NCBI GenBank assembly: GCA_003021505.1
Contig: PXPT01000081.1
Location: 1 to 44,045, forward strand
Direction of reading: 5' to 3'
Source: Cyanobacteria bacterium QS_4_48_99
Lineage (GTDB): Bacteria > Cyanobacteriota > Cyanobacteriia > Cyanobacteriales > Rubidibacteraceae
DNA: 44,045 bases
Both the position numbers and the translations under genes were made by a program. The stretch's first letter is position 1. Each line of letters begins with the position of its first letter. This document shows, piece after piece, positions 23,293 to 32,755 of this stretch. The notes under the pieces are model-generated. The model did not search any database. It was not told the DNA's origin and saw only the letters and a list, made by a program, of their open reading frames with translations.

Positions 23293-25977
23293 CTAATAAG
23301 TAACAGAAGGTTGGGAAGAATTTTCCGCCCCTGCGGCTTGGGGGCGATGTCCGTTTTCGTCAGAGGGTTGCCGCTGCTGAATTAACTGAATAGCACGGCT
23401 GACGCTTTCGGGGAGAATTACTACCAAGTTTTTAGTTCCTGCCTGATCTAAACCAACTCCAATTGCTTTAGTTTCATCCAGGATGGTTTCGTAGCAGGTA
23501 TCGGGGTTTTCTTTCTTAATTCCTCCCACAATTAAATCTGCTGCCTCGCCCCGCGATCGCCCCCTAGTATCATCATCTTCCTTAACGATTACCCAGTCAA
23601 AAATGCGGGCGGAAAGCTCTCCCAGCATAATCAAATCTTCATCGCGGCGATCGCCTGGTCCACCCACCACACCAATCCGCTCTCCATCCCAGTTGCTAAC
23701 AAAGCCACCCAGCGCTTGATAGCTAGCAGGATTGTGGGCATAGTCTACCAAGGCGTGGTAATCCCCTAAATTAAACAAGTTCATCCGCCCTGGTGTCTGA
23801 TTGGCCGAAGGAGAGAAGGTTTTTATCCCTTGGCGAATAAGATCTAGCTCTACTCCCTGGGTATAAGCTGCCGAGGATGCTGCGAGGGCATTGGCAATCA
23901 TAAAGGGGGCTAAACCTCCCATCGTCATGGGAATCTCGCTTGCATGCTCGAGGCGGTATGTACTATGCCCATCCCAAATGGAGAGATAGCCATTTTCATA
24001 GACTGCTGCCAACCCACCTCGCCTGGTGTGATCTCGCACCAAGGCGTTATCAGGACTCATGGAGAAGTAAGCCACCTTGCCTTCCACTTGCTCTGCCATT
24101 TTGGCGACTAGCGGATCTTCTGCGTTTAAAACTGCATATCCCTGGGAACTAACTGTTTCTGCCACCACACTTTTCACGCGAGCCATTTCTTCCACAGTAT
24201 CGATATCATCTAGCCCCAAGTGATCCGCAGCAACATTTAACACTATCCCTACATCGGAGGCATCAAACGCCGTTCCCGAACGCATTAATCCCCCGCGAGC
24301 AGTTTCTAACACAGCAACTTCCACAGTGGGGTCTTTGAGAATCACATTCGCACTCTGGGGTCCTGTCGTATCGCCTTTTTCGACTGTATGATCGTCGATA
24401 TAAATCCCGTCTGTAGTCGTGTAACCCACTACTTGTTGAGTCTGGCGGAAGATGTGAGCGGCTAGGCGAGTGGTTGTAGTTTTTCCATTTGTCCCGGTGA
24501 TGGCAATAATGGGAATCCGGCTCGGACTTCCCTGAGGAAACAGCATATCCAGCACAGGCGCAGCTACGTTGCGGGATATACCTTCGCTGGGACGCACGTG
24601 CATGCGGAACCCAGGAGCGGCATTGACTTCGATCACCACTCCGCTTACCTCCCGGAAGGGTTTGCTGATATCGGGAGTAACTGCGTCAATCCCAGCAATA
24701 TCCAAGCCCACAATCTTGGCAACTCGCTCTACCAGCCAGATATTATGAGGGTGGATATCGTTCGTGCGATCAATCGCCTTGCCGCCTGTACTCAAGTTGG
24801 CAGTCGCTCGCAGGTAAGCAACTTCATCTCGCGGCGGCACGCTATCAAGATCGTAGCCTTGCCGCTTTAAGACATTGGTTGCCACCTGGTCGATTTGAAT
24901 TTTGGTGAGTACCTTATCGTGCCCTTCGCCGCGATTGGGGTCACGGTTGGTTTCTTCCACTAGTTCTGCGACTGTGGATTTCCCATCCCCGACTACACAA
25001 GCGGGAATCCGTTCCGCAACAGCAACGAATTTCCCGTCTACCACTAAAATACGATGGTCATTGCCGCGATAGAAGCCTTCCACAATCACCGAGCGGGTTC
25101 TAGAGGCTTCACTGGCAGCATCATAAGCAGCTTCGGCTTCTTCCCAACTATTAATATCGATGGTGATGCCCCGTCCGTGATTGCCATCGAGAGGCTTAAT
25201 CACAATCGGGTAGCCGCCTACTCCCTCAATCGCTTCTTCTAGCTCATCGAGGTACTGAATAACCACCCCACGAGGAACTGGAACCCCCGCATCTTCTAGA
25301 ATTTGTTTCGTTCCCTCTTTGTCGCTCGCCAACTCCACTGCCAACATCCCAGAGCGATCGCTGAGGGTGGCTTGAATGCGCTTCTGGTTGATCCCATAGC
25401 CCAACTGAATCATGGCACGTGCCCCTAGGCGCATCCAGGGGAGGTTACGCGCCCCGGCTTCTTTAACCAGCGCTTCTGTACTTGGTCCCAGAGCGGCGTT
25501 GTTTGCCAGGTCTTCCAGGTCTTCTAGGTCTTTTTCTAGCTCTTGTTGGGGATAGCTGCCGTGATCTAGAATACTTTGGCACAGTCGAACTGCTGCCCTC
25601 CCTGCATAACGACCCGCCTGTTCCTCCTGGTACTCAAACACCACGTTGTAAATGCCAGAGGTCGAGGTCTCGCGCGTGCGACCAAATCCCACAGACATTC
25701 CCGCTAAATTCTGGAGTTCGAGGGCAATATGGTCGATGATATCTCCCATGATCATTCCTTCCCGAACGCGAGCGAGGAATCCCCCTCGATCACCAGTAGA
25801 ACAGAAATGGTTTTCTAGGCTAGGCAGTGCCTCAGTGAGTCCCTCGTAGAACCCGCGAATCTCATTTGAACGGCGATCTCGGAGTTCCTCTAAATCGAGG
25901 CGCATGACAATGAGTTGGTGGTATCCAATACTCCAGTAGTTGGGTCCGCGTAGGGTCTGGGTTTTCAGAATTCTCAT
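23293..25977 (-). CDS. cphA: Cyanophycin synthetase
   Basis: CphA polymerises aspartate and arginine into cyanophycin using ATP. The 894-residue protein has the expected order: an N-terminal domain (MRILKTQTLRGPNYWSIGYH), an ATP-grasp domain (about 225-485; GGYPIVIKPLDGNHGRGITI, VSGVVIEVNAAPGFRMHVRP) that adds Asp, and a Mur-ligase-like domain (about 490-875; IIAITGTNGKTTTTRLAAHI, VLETARGGLMRSG, LVDYAHNPASYQALGGFV) that adds Arg. Length is normal (family about 870-900). It follows cphB on the same strand across 326 bp that contain a 48-bp tandem repeat. No strong ribosome-binding site precedes the ATG. Confidence 0.97.
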   Translation of the reverse strand: MRILKTQTLRGPNYWSIGYHQLIVMRLDLEELRDRRSNEIRGFYEGLTEALPSLENHFCSTGDRGGFLARVREGMIMGDIIDHIALELQNLAGMSVGFGRTRETSTSGIYNVVFEYQEEQAGRYAGRAAVRLCQSILDHGSYPQQELEKDLEDLEDLANNAALGPSTEALVKEAGARNLPWMRLGARAMIQLGYGINQKRIQATLSDRSGMLAVELASDKEGTKQILEDAGVPVPRGVVIQYLDELEEAIEGVGGYPIVIKPLDGNHGRGITIDINSWEEAEAAYDAASEASRTRSVIVEGFYRGNDHRILVVDGKFVAVAERIPACVVGDGKSTVAELVEETNRDPNRGEGHDKVLTKIQIDQVATNVLKRQGYDLDSVPPRDEVAYLRATANLSTGGKAIDRTNDIHPHNIWLVERVAKIVGLDIAGIDAVTPDISKPFREVSGVVIEVNAAPGFRMHVRPSEGISRNVAAPVLDMLFPQGSPSRIPIIAITGTNGKTTTTRLAAHIFRQTQQVVGYTTTDGIYIDDHTVEKGDTTGPQSANVILKDPTVEVAVLETARGGLMRSGTAFDASDVGIVLNVAADHLGLDDIDTVEEMARVKSVVAETVSSQGYAVLNAEDPLVAKMAEQVEGKVAYFSMSPDNALVRDHTRRGGLAAVYENGYLSIWDGHSTYRLEHASEIPMTMGGLAPFMIANALAASSAAYTQGVELDLIRQGIKTFSPSANQTPGRMNLFNLGDYHALVDYAHNPASYQALGGFVSNWDGERIGVVGGPGDRRDEDLIMLGELSARIFDWVIVKEDDDTRGRSRGEAADLIVGGIKKENPDTCYETILDETKAIGVGLDQAGTKNLVVILPESVSRAIQLIQQRQPSDENGHRPQAAGAENSSQPSVTY

Positions 25978-26061
25978 AACGATTTAATGATGAGATTGGG
26001 ATTCACACACAAAGGGGCATCATGTACAGTTTCTCTGCTCAAAAAACGTTTAGCTGTTCAT

Positions 26062-26157
26062 AATGAACAGTTTTGCGCGAGGGCAGCTCTCGATTCGGGG
26101 AAGAGTTAGAATGAAGAGTTTTGCGCGAGGGCAGCTCTCGATTCGGGGAAGAGTGAG
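26062..26157. repeat. Tandem repeat, two 48-bp units
   Basis: Copy one (26062-26109) and copy two (26110-26157) differ at only two positions; each contains AGTTTTGCGCGAGGGCAGCT. The unit includes a small inverted repeat, CGAG...CTCG. The array lies in the cphB-cphA spacer, upstream of cphA. It may be a recent duplication or regulatory; nothing else in the 25978-26303 gap was identified apart from AT-rich sequence and short repeats. Confidence 0.95.
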
Positions 26158-26303
26158 TAAGACATTAGAAGCCACTCCATCCCGTAAGGGTGGCGCTGGG
26201 TACGTTACTAGGTTATAGGGAATGAGTTACAGGTTACAGGTTGCAAGGCGGGCGCGTAACAACATTCAACCTACTCCTTCGGAGAAGGCTTCACGAACAA
26301 CCT

Positions 26304-27152
26304 TTAACCTTCAACCCTTTTACCACTAACCGTTGACTCCTGAACATACTCTGGTGAAATTGCTCGGCCCTCAAGCAGGTGATAACAATCGCCATGACAC
26401 AGAACTTCCAAACCGAGATTGTGGAGACTGAGGGGAGCGCTTCCATCCACTCGAGAATGGTTGTTAGACGAGATTTTCTGAGGGTCGATAATTGTGACAG
26501 TGCCTTGACCCATCACCCGCAATAGACCATTCCTTTCAAAGATGGCACAGGTATCTTCATCAATGCCTACTCCGAGGCGATCAGGATGCATGGCGATCGC
26601 GCTGATCAGGCGAGCGAGGCGATTGCGATTGTGAAAGTGTTGATCCACGATCACCTCGGGAATCATCGAGAGTCCCATTGCCATTTCCACTAGGGAACGG
26701 TTGGGAAACTCACCACTACTGCCTCCAGCAATCATGTGGTGTCCCATTACTGCTGCTCCGGCGCTGGTTCCGGCAAGGGTCATTTCTCCGAGTTGCACAC
26801 GCCGGCGCACTCGTTCTATCAACGGAGTATCTGCTAGTAATTCACCCAACCGAACCTGATCGCCTCCGGTGAGGAAAACCCCGCTACACTCGCCGATGTA
26901 CTCAGTGAATTGGGGTTCTTCACTGCGTTCTCGAATATCGAGAACCTTCACCTGCTTGGCTCCCATATCTTCAAAAATTCCCCTGTAGCGATCTCCAACC
27001 ACAGTTGGTTCCCGCGATGCTGAGGGGATAATTGCGATGCTCGCATCCGAGGCCCCGGCGCGATGGAAAAACTCGTGTAGAATATTTCGTCTATCCACTT
27101 TATCTTCGCCACCGCCAATTACCAAGATGGCGCTTTTCGTGGAAGGGGACAT
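26304..27152 (-). CDS. cphB: Cyanophycinase
   Basis: CphB is a serine-type exopeptidase (family S51) that releases beta-Asp-Arg dipeptides from cyanophycin. The 282-residue protein opens TKSAILVIGGGEDKVDRRNI, carries GVFLTGGDQVRLGELLADTP, and has the nucleophile motif LAGTSAGAAVMGHHMIAGGS, followed by VDQHFHNRNRLARLISAIAM and LGVGIDEDTCAIFERNG. I prefer the ATG at 27152, which matches known CphB N-termini, over the ATG at 27188. Directly upstream of cphA, it forms the usual cphBA pair that controls both synthesis and use of this nitrogen reserve. Confidence 0.96.
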   Translation of the reverse strand: MSPSTKSAILVIGGGEDKVDRRNILHEFFHRAGASDASIAIIPSASREPTVVGDRYRGIFEDMGAKQVKVLDIRERSEEPQFTEYIGECSGVFLTGGDQVRLGELLADTPLIERVRRRVQLGEMTLAGTSAGAAVMGHHMIAGGSSGEFPNRSLVEMAMGLSMIPEVIVDQHFHNRNRLARLISAIAMHPDRLGVGIDEDTCAIFERNGLLRVMGQGTVTIIDPQKISSNNHSRVDGSAPLSLHNLGLEVLCHGDCYHLLEGRAISPEYVQESTVSGKRVEG

Positions 27153-27879
27153 CTGGGTTCCGCTGAATTGTGAGTCGCTCTTTAGCATAAGGCTGTGCTT
27201 GAGTGTAAAAAAATTTTAACACTTGGGTTGGTGGGCTGATCAAAATGCAACAAACTTGTCCCCCATTGGGGGCTTAACTTGATTGTGAACTAAAAGGAGT
27301 TGCGCTCACTATCGGTTCCCTCAACTGGAGATTGAACCCATGTTGCTATTTTTTTTGAGCAACTTTCTTCTAGCTTGAGTATTTCATCATTTTGCATCAT
27401 CTCTCTTAAGGTTTATTATCTTAAAGTATACAGTTTAACTCTAAAACCTCTTGTTTCCACCCATTACCAGCCCGACATTACTTCGCAATAAATGAGCGCA
27501 TCAATCATAAAAAAAAAACATAAAAGCGCTGTAAATTTGGCACAGCCGTTGAGATTATTTTGATGCCAAGTTGTATTCACACAGGCAACCACAGATGTAA
27601 CAGGTGTAGATGCCACGTCTTCTCCCCTGCTTTTCCTGCTACCCAAAATATACCAATGAGCGCTAATCCCGCTCCTCGTTATGTTATTGGTTTTTGATAT
27701 CATAGTTTCATGACAGACCACCCCTTTTACTTGTTAACAGAGAAAAAAAGTCGATACCTAGCGACAGCATCAACGGTAAGAAACCCATCGGCTTTTTACA
27801 AATTAATGATCTAATTTTTCTGAGCAAGCTTTGATGGGGACTGTTGTTTGAGTTTTCAACGCTATAATTTCTTTCTATT
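27153..27879. other. Long AT-rich intergenic region cphB/trmD
   Basis: No gene is supported here. Two minus-strand frames (27464-27721 and 27708-27950) lack family similarity and good ribosome-binding sites; the second overlaps trmD. A GCCCCC AAT GGGGG hairpin lies at about 27260-27273 and a GTTGCT...AGCAAC inverted repeat at 27341-27365. A TATAAT at 27863-27868 ends only 11 bases before the trmD GTG, suggesting a very short leader, but no -35 at the right distance was found. Confidence 0.45.
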
Positions 27880-28578
27880 GTGCGATTTGACGTAATTACG
27901 CTATTTCCCGATTTTTTCTCCTCACCTCTGAGTTCTGGTTTACTAGGCAAGGCACTGGAGAAACAGATTGCCTACCTTCATTTGGTTAACCCGCGCGATT
28001 TTACCCAAGATAAACATCGCAAGGTGGATGATGAACCCTACGGTGGCGGCGTGGGGATGTTGCTGAAACCAGAACCCATTTTCGCTGCGGTGGAATCGCT
28101 GCCGATTTTACCTAGACGGAACATTATCTTGATGAGTCCCCAAGGTCAACCGATGAATCAGCCTTTGCTGCGAGAGTTGGCTGCGGATTACGATCAAATT
28201 GTGGTGATTTGCGGGCATTATGAAGGGGTGGACGAGCGGGTGCGGCATCTAGTTACCCAAGAGGTGTCTTTAGGAGACTTTGTATTAACGGGGGGCGAAA
28301 TTCCGGCTCTCGCTTTAATTAATGGTGTTGTGCGGTTGCTACCAGGAACGGTGGGCAAAGAGCAGTCCCTTAAAGCCGAAAGTTTTGAAACAGAACTTCT
28401 GGATTATCCGCAGTATACTAAACCCGCAGTGTTTCGGGGATGGGAAGTACCGCCAGTGTTGCGATCAGGAAATCATGGAGCAATTGAGCGCTGGCGTAGC
28501 CACCAGCAAATAGAGCGAACGCGTGATCGCCGCCAGGATTTGTGGGAAAAATGGCGAAAGTTGGACAGTGAGGAGTGA
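27880..28578 (+). CDS. trmD: tRNA (guanine37-N1)-methyltransferase
   Basis: TrmD methylates G37 next to the anticodon of several tRNAs, preventing +1 frameshifting. The 232-residue protein has the SPOUT-class trefoil-knot signatures: RFDVITLFPDFFSSPLSSGL, DDEPYGGGVGMLLKPEPIF, IVVICGHYEGVDERV and EVSLGDFVLTGGEIPALALI, which form the AdoMet knot. The start is a GTG at 27880, matching family N-termini. Length is typical for cyanobacteria. It appears monocistronic; the downstream spacer is full of tandem repeats. Confidence 0.96.
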   Translation: MRFDVITLFPDFFSSPLSSGLLGKALEKQIAYLHLVNPRDFTQDKHRKVDDEPYGGGVGMLLKPEPIFAAVESLPILPRRNIILMSPQGQPMNQPLLRELAADYDQIVVICGHYEGVDERVRHLVTQEVSLGDFVLTGGEIPALALINGVVRLLPGTVGKEQSLKAESFETELLDYPQYTKPAVFRGWEVPPVLRSGNHGAIERWRSHQQIERTRDRRQDLWEKWRKLDSEE

Positions 28579-28618
28579 GAAGAAGTGAGTGTGTGAAAGC
28601 GTGAGAAAAAGCTCCAGG

Positions 28619-28760
28619 AGCTCCAGGGCAGGGGATAAAAAAGCAGAGGGGCCCCAGGGGCAGAGGGGAAACAAGCAGATCAATCCCTCTCCTGGGCACC
28701 TCCGCACCTCCGCACCTGCACCTCCGCACCTGCACCCCCCGCACCTCTGCACCTCTGCAC
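28619..28760. repeat. Short tandem repeats: GGGCAGAGGGG type and GCACCTCC array
   Basis: The spacer after trmD first carries AG-rich short repeats (about 28619-28675). From about 28696 to 28760 it then has an array of alternating GCACCTCC/GCACCTCT octamers and GCACCT hexamers, roughly nine units. This is a slippage-prone simple repeat between the convergent trmD and ADC-like genes. Confidence 0.85.
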
Positions 28761-28785
28761 AGAAACCTCCTCACTCCTCAGCCCA

Positions 28786-29430
28786 TTAACCACTGGCTAC
28801 TAATTTGGGCGCATGAGTGACTACACGCAACTGATTCGCACTGAGAGTAAGCCTAGGCTGGTTTAAACCTAAACGCCCGAAAGGACTCCCCTGCGGAACG
28901 ACTAACTGAGCATCTATCAATCCAAGCCGAGACTTAACCTCTGCTTGGAATGAGAAAAGGTCAGATCCGATCACACTAAAATGGGAAAATGAAAACGGCA
29001 CAGGCAAGTTCATGCCTGGCTGGTTATAGCTCAGGCGGCATAGCGTCCTCTCTCTTTGAGAAACTGTGACGCACTGTTGGTAGCCGTTATTGGACTTCTC
29101 CCAGCTAAACTCAGCTAGTTCCTTCGGTAGCCCCCAAATTTCTCGCCCTCCTGCCACAGAGTCAGCGTCGTCTACATAGATGTGCGAAATCCAACTTCCC
29201 CATTGCTGGGCGTGCCGCACTAGCGCCGCAACCACAATTAACTCACTGTATTGCAGCACTGAAGATGAGTCGTAAAAGGAGACATAAACGCCGCCTAGTG
29301 TCTTTCCCGGTAATACTGAAACGATTTCCAATTGCGAGGGGATGAGGGGACGCACTTGTTCGAGATCAATTAATTGCAATGTCGGAAGCGCATAACCTCT
29401 GAGCGTCCAAGGTGTGGATGGATATGCCAT
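28786..29430 (-). CDS. Acetoacetate decarboxylase-superfamily protein
   Basis: This 214-residue protein has the acetoacetate-decarboxylase-like fold. TPWTLRGYALPTLQLIDLEQ opens it, YSELIVVAALVRHAQQWGSW matches the conserved YxE region, and GGREIWGLPKELAEFSWEK holds the conserved Lys that forms the Schiff base in true decarboxylases. PFSFSHFSVIGSDLF and a final beta-rich part follow. Cyanobacterial members are usually annotated only at superfamily level, and the substrate is unknown. It is divergent from bioF and converges on trmD. Neighbours do not indicate a pathway. Confidence 0.85.
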   Translation of the reverse strand: MAYPSTPWTLRGYALPTLQLIDLEQVRPLIPSQLEIVSVLPGKTLGGVYVSFYDSSSVLQYSELIVVAALVRHAQQWGSWISHIYVDDADSVAGGREIWGLPKELAEFSWEKSNNGYQQCVTVSQRERTLCRLSYNQPGMNLPVPFSFSHFSVIGSDLFSFQAEVKSRLGLIDAQLVVPQGSPFGRLGLNQPRLTLSANQLRVVTHAPKLVASG

Positions 29431-29548
29431 TTTAATTGCCTCTTTATATTAAGTTAAGGTGTATTTTTTGCTGCATAAGGAGCAGGGGAAGCAGGGGAAG
29501 AAAGAGCCACCTGTATGCATGCAACACTCAAAATTGCCAGGTTAGATT

Positions 29549-30748
29549 ATGAAGGATTCCTCCACTGATGCTTATGCTTGGCTAGAGCGATCGCTTGCCA
29601 CCATTCATCGGGCAAACTGGCATCGCTCGGTGCAACCGATTCAGGGACATCCAGCAGCAGTGGTAGAGCTAGAAGGATGCCCCATGATCAACTTTGCCAG
29701 TAACGATTATTTGGGACTGGCAGGAGATGAACGCCTTATCCAAGCGGCAGTGGAAGCAACGCAGGAATTGGGCACGGGTAGCACAGGTTCTCGTTTACTG
29801 AGTGGTCATCGGCAACTCCATCGCGAACTAGAAGAAGCGATCGCATCTCTCAAGCAAACCGAAGATGCCTTGGTTTTCAGCTCTGGATATTTGGCGAATC
29901 TGGGAACCATTGCCGCCCTTGTCGGACAGCGCGACTTAATCCTATCTGACCAATATAACCACTCTAGCCTCAAAAAAGGTGCTACACTTAGCGGCGCAAC
30001 GGTAGTAGATTATCTCCATTGCGACATTGAGGATTTGCAGGCCAAGCTGGAGCAACATCGGCAACAATACCGCCGCTGCCTGATTATTACTGATAGCATC
30101 TTCAGCATGGATGGGGATTTGTGTCCCTTGCCGCAGCTATTAGAACTTGCAGAAGCAAGGAGCTGTATGCTGCTAGTAGACGAAGCCCACGCTACAGGAG
30201 TCATGGGGGCAACTGGAGCAGGCTGTGTTGAATATTGGGGTTGCACCAAGCGCCCACTCATTCAAATCGGCACGCTTAGTAAAGCCTTGGGCAGCTTAGG
30301 CGGATATGTTGCTGGTTCTGCTACCCTAATCGAGTTTTTACGCAACCGCGCTCCGAGCTGGATTTATACCACGGGGCTTTCCCCAGCCGATACTGCCGCA
30401 GCAGTGGCAGCTCTCGCAATTGTGCGAAACGAGCCGCAACGTCGCGCCTGGTTATGGCATAATGTCGAAACTCTCAAACGACAGCTACCGAAACCGAAAC
30501 TGCTGCCTTCCGAATCGGCAATTCTGTGCATGAGAACGGAAACTTCTGCTGATGCCCTCGCCACTGCAAAGCGACTCCAGGAGGCTGGTATTTTTGCCCC
30601 TGCCATCCGTCCTCCCACAGTACCAACTAGTCGGATTCGCGTCTCGGTGATGGCAACCCACCAACCGGAACACCTTCAGCAGTTGAGCATCGCTCTAACC
30701 CAATCCCGTGATTTAGGTACCTCAAGCACTTCCGAAGTTCGGGGTTAA
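29549..30748 (+). CDS. bioF: 8-amino-7-oxononanoate synthase
   Basis: BioF condenses pimeloyl thioester with L-alanine to make 8-amino-7-oxononanoate, the first step of biotin ring assembly. The 399-residue PLP enzyme has the alpha-oxoamine synthase signatures: [80 protein letters not shown] and [19 protein letters not shown] with the catalytic Lys near residue 245. No other bio genes are adjacent. The ATG matches the family start; no strong ribosome-binding site is seen. A G-rich short repeat (GGAGCAGGGGAAGCAGGGGA) lies in its upstream spacer. Confidence 0.94.
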   Translation: MKDSSTDAYAWLERSLATIHRANWHRSVQPIQGHPAAVVELEGCPMINFASNDYLGLAGDERLIQAAVEATQELGTGSTGSRLLSGHRQLHRELEEAIASLKQTEDALVFSSGYLANLGTIAALVGQRDLILSDQYNHSSLKKGATLSGATVVDYLHCDIEDLQAKLEQHRQQYRRCLIITDSIFSMDGDLCPLPQLLELAEARSCMLLVDEAHATGVMGATGAGCVEYWGCTKRPLIQIGTLSKALGSLGGYVAGSATLIEFLRNRAPSWIYTTGLSPADTAAAVAALAIVRNEPQRRAWLWHNVETLKRQLPKPKLLPSESAILCMRTETSADALATAKRLQEAGIFAPAIRPPTVPTSRIRVSVMATHQPEHLQQLSIALTQSRDLGTSSTSEVRG

Positions 30749-31034
30749 ACGCTGATTAGTATTGCACTGATTGCGTCCATCCTTTTCAATTCGTGGCGGC
30801 AATCTATATTTGGTGGCGGCACCGCCGACGCTAACATGGTGAGAATTCTGTTAAGTCAGTTAGAGAAGTGCGACTTATTCAGCCTTTTACGCACGGGCAA
30901 TTCGTTCGCAACGGTAGATTGTTGTTGCCTGCCTGAGCAATCGACATTCAAAATTATTATGGGCAGTCAGCAGGCAGACTTTTTTGGGTTCGCAGCAATG
31001 AGTCTACGTCGCTGTAATGGTGAGATGTAATTAA
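30749..31034. other. Intergenic region bioF/tRNA-Asn
   Basis: This 286-bp gap has a 64-codon plus-strand frame (30836-31030) without family similarity or a ribosome-binding site. No terminator stem with a T run was found. I see nothing further to call here. Confidence 0.5.
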
Positions 31035-31106
31035 CTCCTCAGGCAGGATTCGAACCTGCGACTAATCGGTTAACAGCCGACCGCTCTACCGCTGAGCTAC
31101 TGAGGA
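31035..31106 (-). tRNA. tRNA-Asn (GUU)
   Basis: On the minus strand the 72-nt sequence folds as a full cloverleaf. The acceptor is TCCTCAG with CTGAGGA and discriminator G. The D arm contains AGCTCAGCGGTAGAGC, the anticodon loop CTGTTAA has anticodon GTT, and the T arm reads GCAGGTTCGAATCCTGC. No CCA is encoded. The anticodon assigns asparagine. Confidence 0.97.
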
Positions 31107-31298
31107 TTCCTTGTTGTTAGGGGCGCGATCGCAAACTGATTACAGTTTTGCTAACTACGCTCAATTTACGATTATAGCTGCAAAAAATCTCCTTTGGCAA
31201 CATGGGAAGCTGATTTTCTCGATGAAGCTGTGGGGTAGCTAATATACTGCATGTAGGTACATCCAGCATCGATTAGAAAATTAACGGAATCAAAACTA

Positions 31299-32063
31299 AT
31301 GGGAAGCGACACGATTACTTTACTCTCAAGTAGAGAAATTGAGAAAATGCGTCAAGCCGGTAGTTTAGCTGCTGCGCTATTGGATCATCTTGAGCCGATG
31401 ATTAAACCAGGAGTTAGCACGCTAGAGCTAGATAATGAGGCGGAACGCTGGACTCAAGCGCATGGAGCAACGAGCGCACCTCTAGGCTACCACGGCTTTC
31501 CCAAATCCATTTGCACCAGCGTCAACGAGGTAGTCTGCCACGGGATTCCCAATGGCAAGCAGATTCTCAAAGATGGCGACATTATGAACATTGACGTTAC
31601 CCCCATTCTGGATGGCTACCACGGCGATACCTCTAGAACTTTCTTCGTCGGTACTCCTTCTGCTAGAGCTAAAAAGCTGGTTGAGGTGACTGAGGAGTGT
31701 CTTATGAAAGGAATTGCCGCAGTGAAGCCAGGAGGGCGTATCGGCGATATCGGTGCAGCAATCCAGGAATACGCCGAAGCAAATGGTTTTTCTGTCGTGC
31801 GAGACTTTGTTGGACACGGGATTAACCGCGTCTTTCACACTGCGCCCCAGATTCCTCACTACGGCAAGCAAGGCAAAGGCAAGCGCTTGCGCTCAGGAAT
31901 GGTTTTCACGATTGAGCCGATGATTAATGAAGGCACTTGGGAAGCTCAAATGCTTGATGACGGGTGGACTGCTATTACCAAAGACGGCAAACTCTCCGCT
32001 CAGTTCGAGCATACCCTTGCTGTGACTGGAGATGGGGTGGAAATCCTGACGCGGAGTGATTGA
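31299..32063 (+). CDS. map: Methionine aminopeptidase, type I
   Basis: This 254-residue cytoplasmic metalloprotease removes the initiator methionine from nascent proteins. The five metal ligands are visible in order: Asp in IMNIDVTPILDG, Asp in YHGDTSRTFFVG, His in FVGHGINRVFHTAPQIPHY, Glu in VFTIEPMINEGTW and Glu in LSAQFEHTLAVT. The substrate-site His in GYHGFPKSICTSVNEVVCHG is also present. The length is standard for type Ia. The ATG at 31299 fits the family start. Cyanobacteria commonly have several map paralogues, so this may not be the only one. Confidence 0.95.
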   Translation: MGSDTITLLSSREIEKMRQAGSLAAALLDHLEPMIKPGVSTLELDNEAERWTQAHGATSAPLGYHGFPKSICTSVNEVVCHGIPNGKQILKDGDIMNIDVTPILDGYHGDTSRTFFVGTPSARAKKLVEVTEECLMKGIAAVKPGGRIGDIGAAIQEYAEANGFSVVRDFVGHGINRVFHTAPQIPHYGKQGKGKRLRSGMVFTIEPMINEGTWEAQMLDDGWTAITKDGKLSAQFEHTLAVTGDGVEILTRSD

Positions 32064-32208
32064 ATAGAAGAATTCGGAGTTCAGAGTTGGGAATTCATAC
32101 ATAGCGGTTTGCAGTGGGATTAGTACATCTAGCAAGCGCATTCAGCACTCTGCATTCATTACTAAGCGTAAACTTGGTGTCGTTAACTCACTCGAAAACA
32201 GCTATCAA

Positions 32209-32580
32209 ATGAAACTTCGCTATCATGATGCGTTTGTCGCTTTGGCAGCGGTTGATGCTGAGGCGCTAATTCAGTTTTATCGGCAACTACTAGAGAAAGA
32301 ACCACAGCCCTATATTCCCCAAGTCTATGCCGAGTTTCAGCTAGTGGGATTGCGTTTGGGGATTTTTCAGCCGCGAGACAGTCATCAACAGGTGTTTGCT
32401 TACCCCGCTGGCAGTGGGATGAGTTTATGTTTGGAAGTTGATAACTTAGAAGAAGCGATCGCTCTTTTTAATTCTCTAGGATATCCGCCCCCTGGAGAAA
32501 TTACCACCGCTTCCCACGGCAGGGAAATCTATGCTTATGATGCCGCAGGTAATCGCATTATTTTACACCAGTCGGGGTGA
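32209..32580 (+). CDS. VOC/glyoxalase-superfamily protein
   Basis: This 123-residue protein has the vicinal-oxygen-chelate fold. The first beta-alpha-beta unit includes AFVALAAVDAEALIQFYRQL, the second includes MSLCLEVDNLEEAIALFNSL, and the end HGREIYAYDAAGNRIILHQS matches the usual closing strand with a conserved Gly-Asn and an acidic/aromatic metal-site region. The function is unknown; members range from glyoxalases to resistance proteins. It lies 145 bp after map on the same strand, so co-transcription is possible. Confidence 0.8.
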   Translation: MKLRYHDAFVALAAVDAEALIQFYRQLLEKEPQPYIPQVYAEFQLVGLRLGIFQPRDSHQQVFAYPAGSGMSLCLEVDNLEEAIALFNSLGYPPPGEITTASHGREIYAYDAAGNRIILHQSG

Positions 32581-32584
32581 TTGG

Positions 32585-32670
32585 GAAAGCAGAGGAGCGG
32601 ATAAGCAGGGGAGCAGGGGAGCAGAGGAGAATGGCGAAGGGAGCAGAGGAAGCAGGGGAAGCAGGGGGAG
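32585..32670. repeat. G-rich short tandem repeat (GGGAGCAG/GGGGAAGCAG)
   Basis: The spacer between the VOC gene and queE contains a run of GCAGGGGA/GAGCAGAGGA/GGGAAGCAG units (AGCAGGGGAGCAGGGGAGCA and relatives). It is the longest copy of a repeat type that also occurs near 13700, 19300, 28620 and 29480. Confidence 0.85.
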
Positions 32671-32755
32671 AATAAACTTTTAACCTGCAACCTGTACAAA
32701 CGCCATATATGCAGTTTACCCAGCAAAATTTCTCGTTTTTACCGATAATCAACCC

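Noticed and set aside
27341-27365. Rho-independent terminator at GTTGCT...AGCAAC
   Set aside because: The T run lies in the loop rather than after the stem, so it does not fit a terminator.
27464-27950. Two minus-strand frames upstream of trmD
   Set aside because: No recognisable protein, no ribosome-binding sites, AT-rich sequence, and one overlaps the well-supported trmD start.
28696-28760. CRISPR array
   Set aside because: Units are 6-8 bp with no spacers; it is a simple tandem repeat. No repeat-spacer structure or cas gene was seen anywhere in the window.
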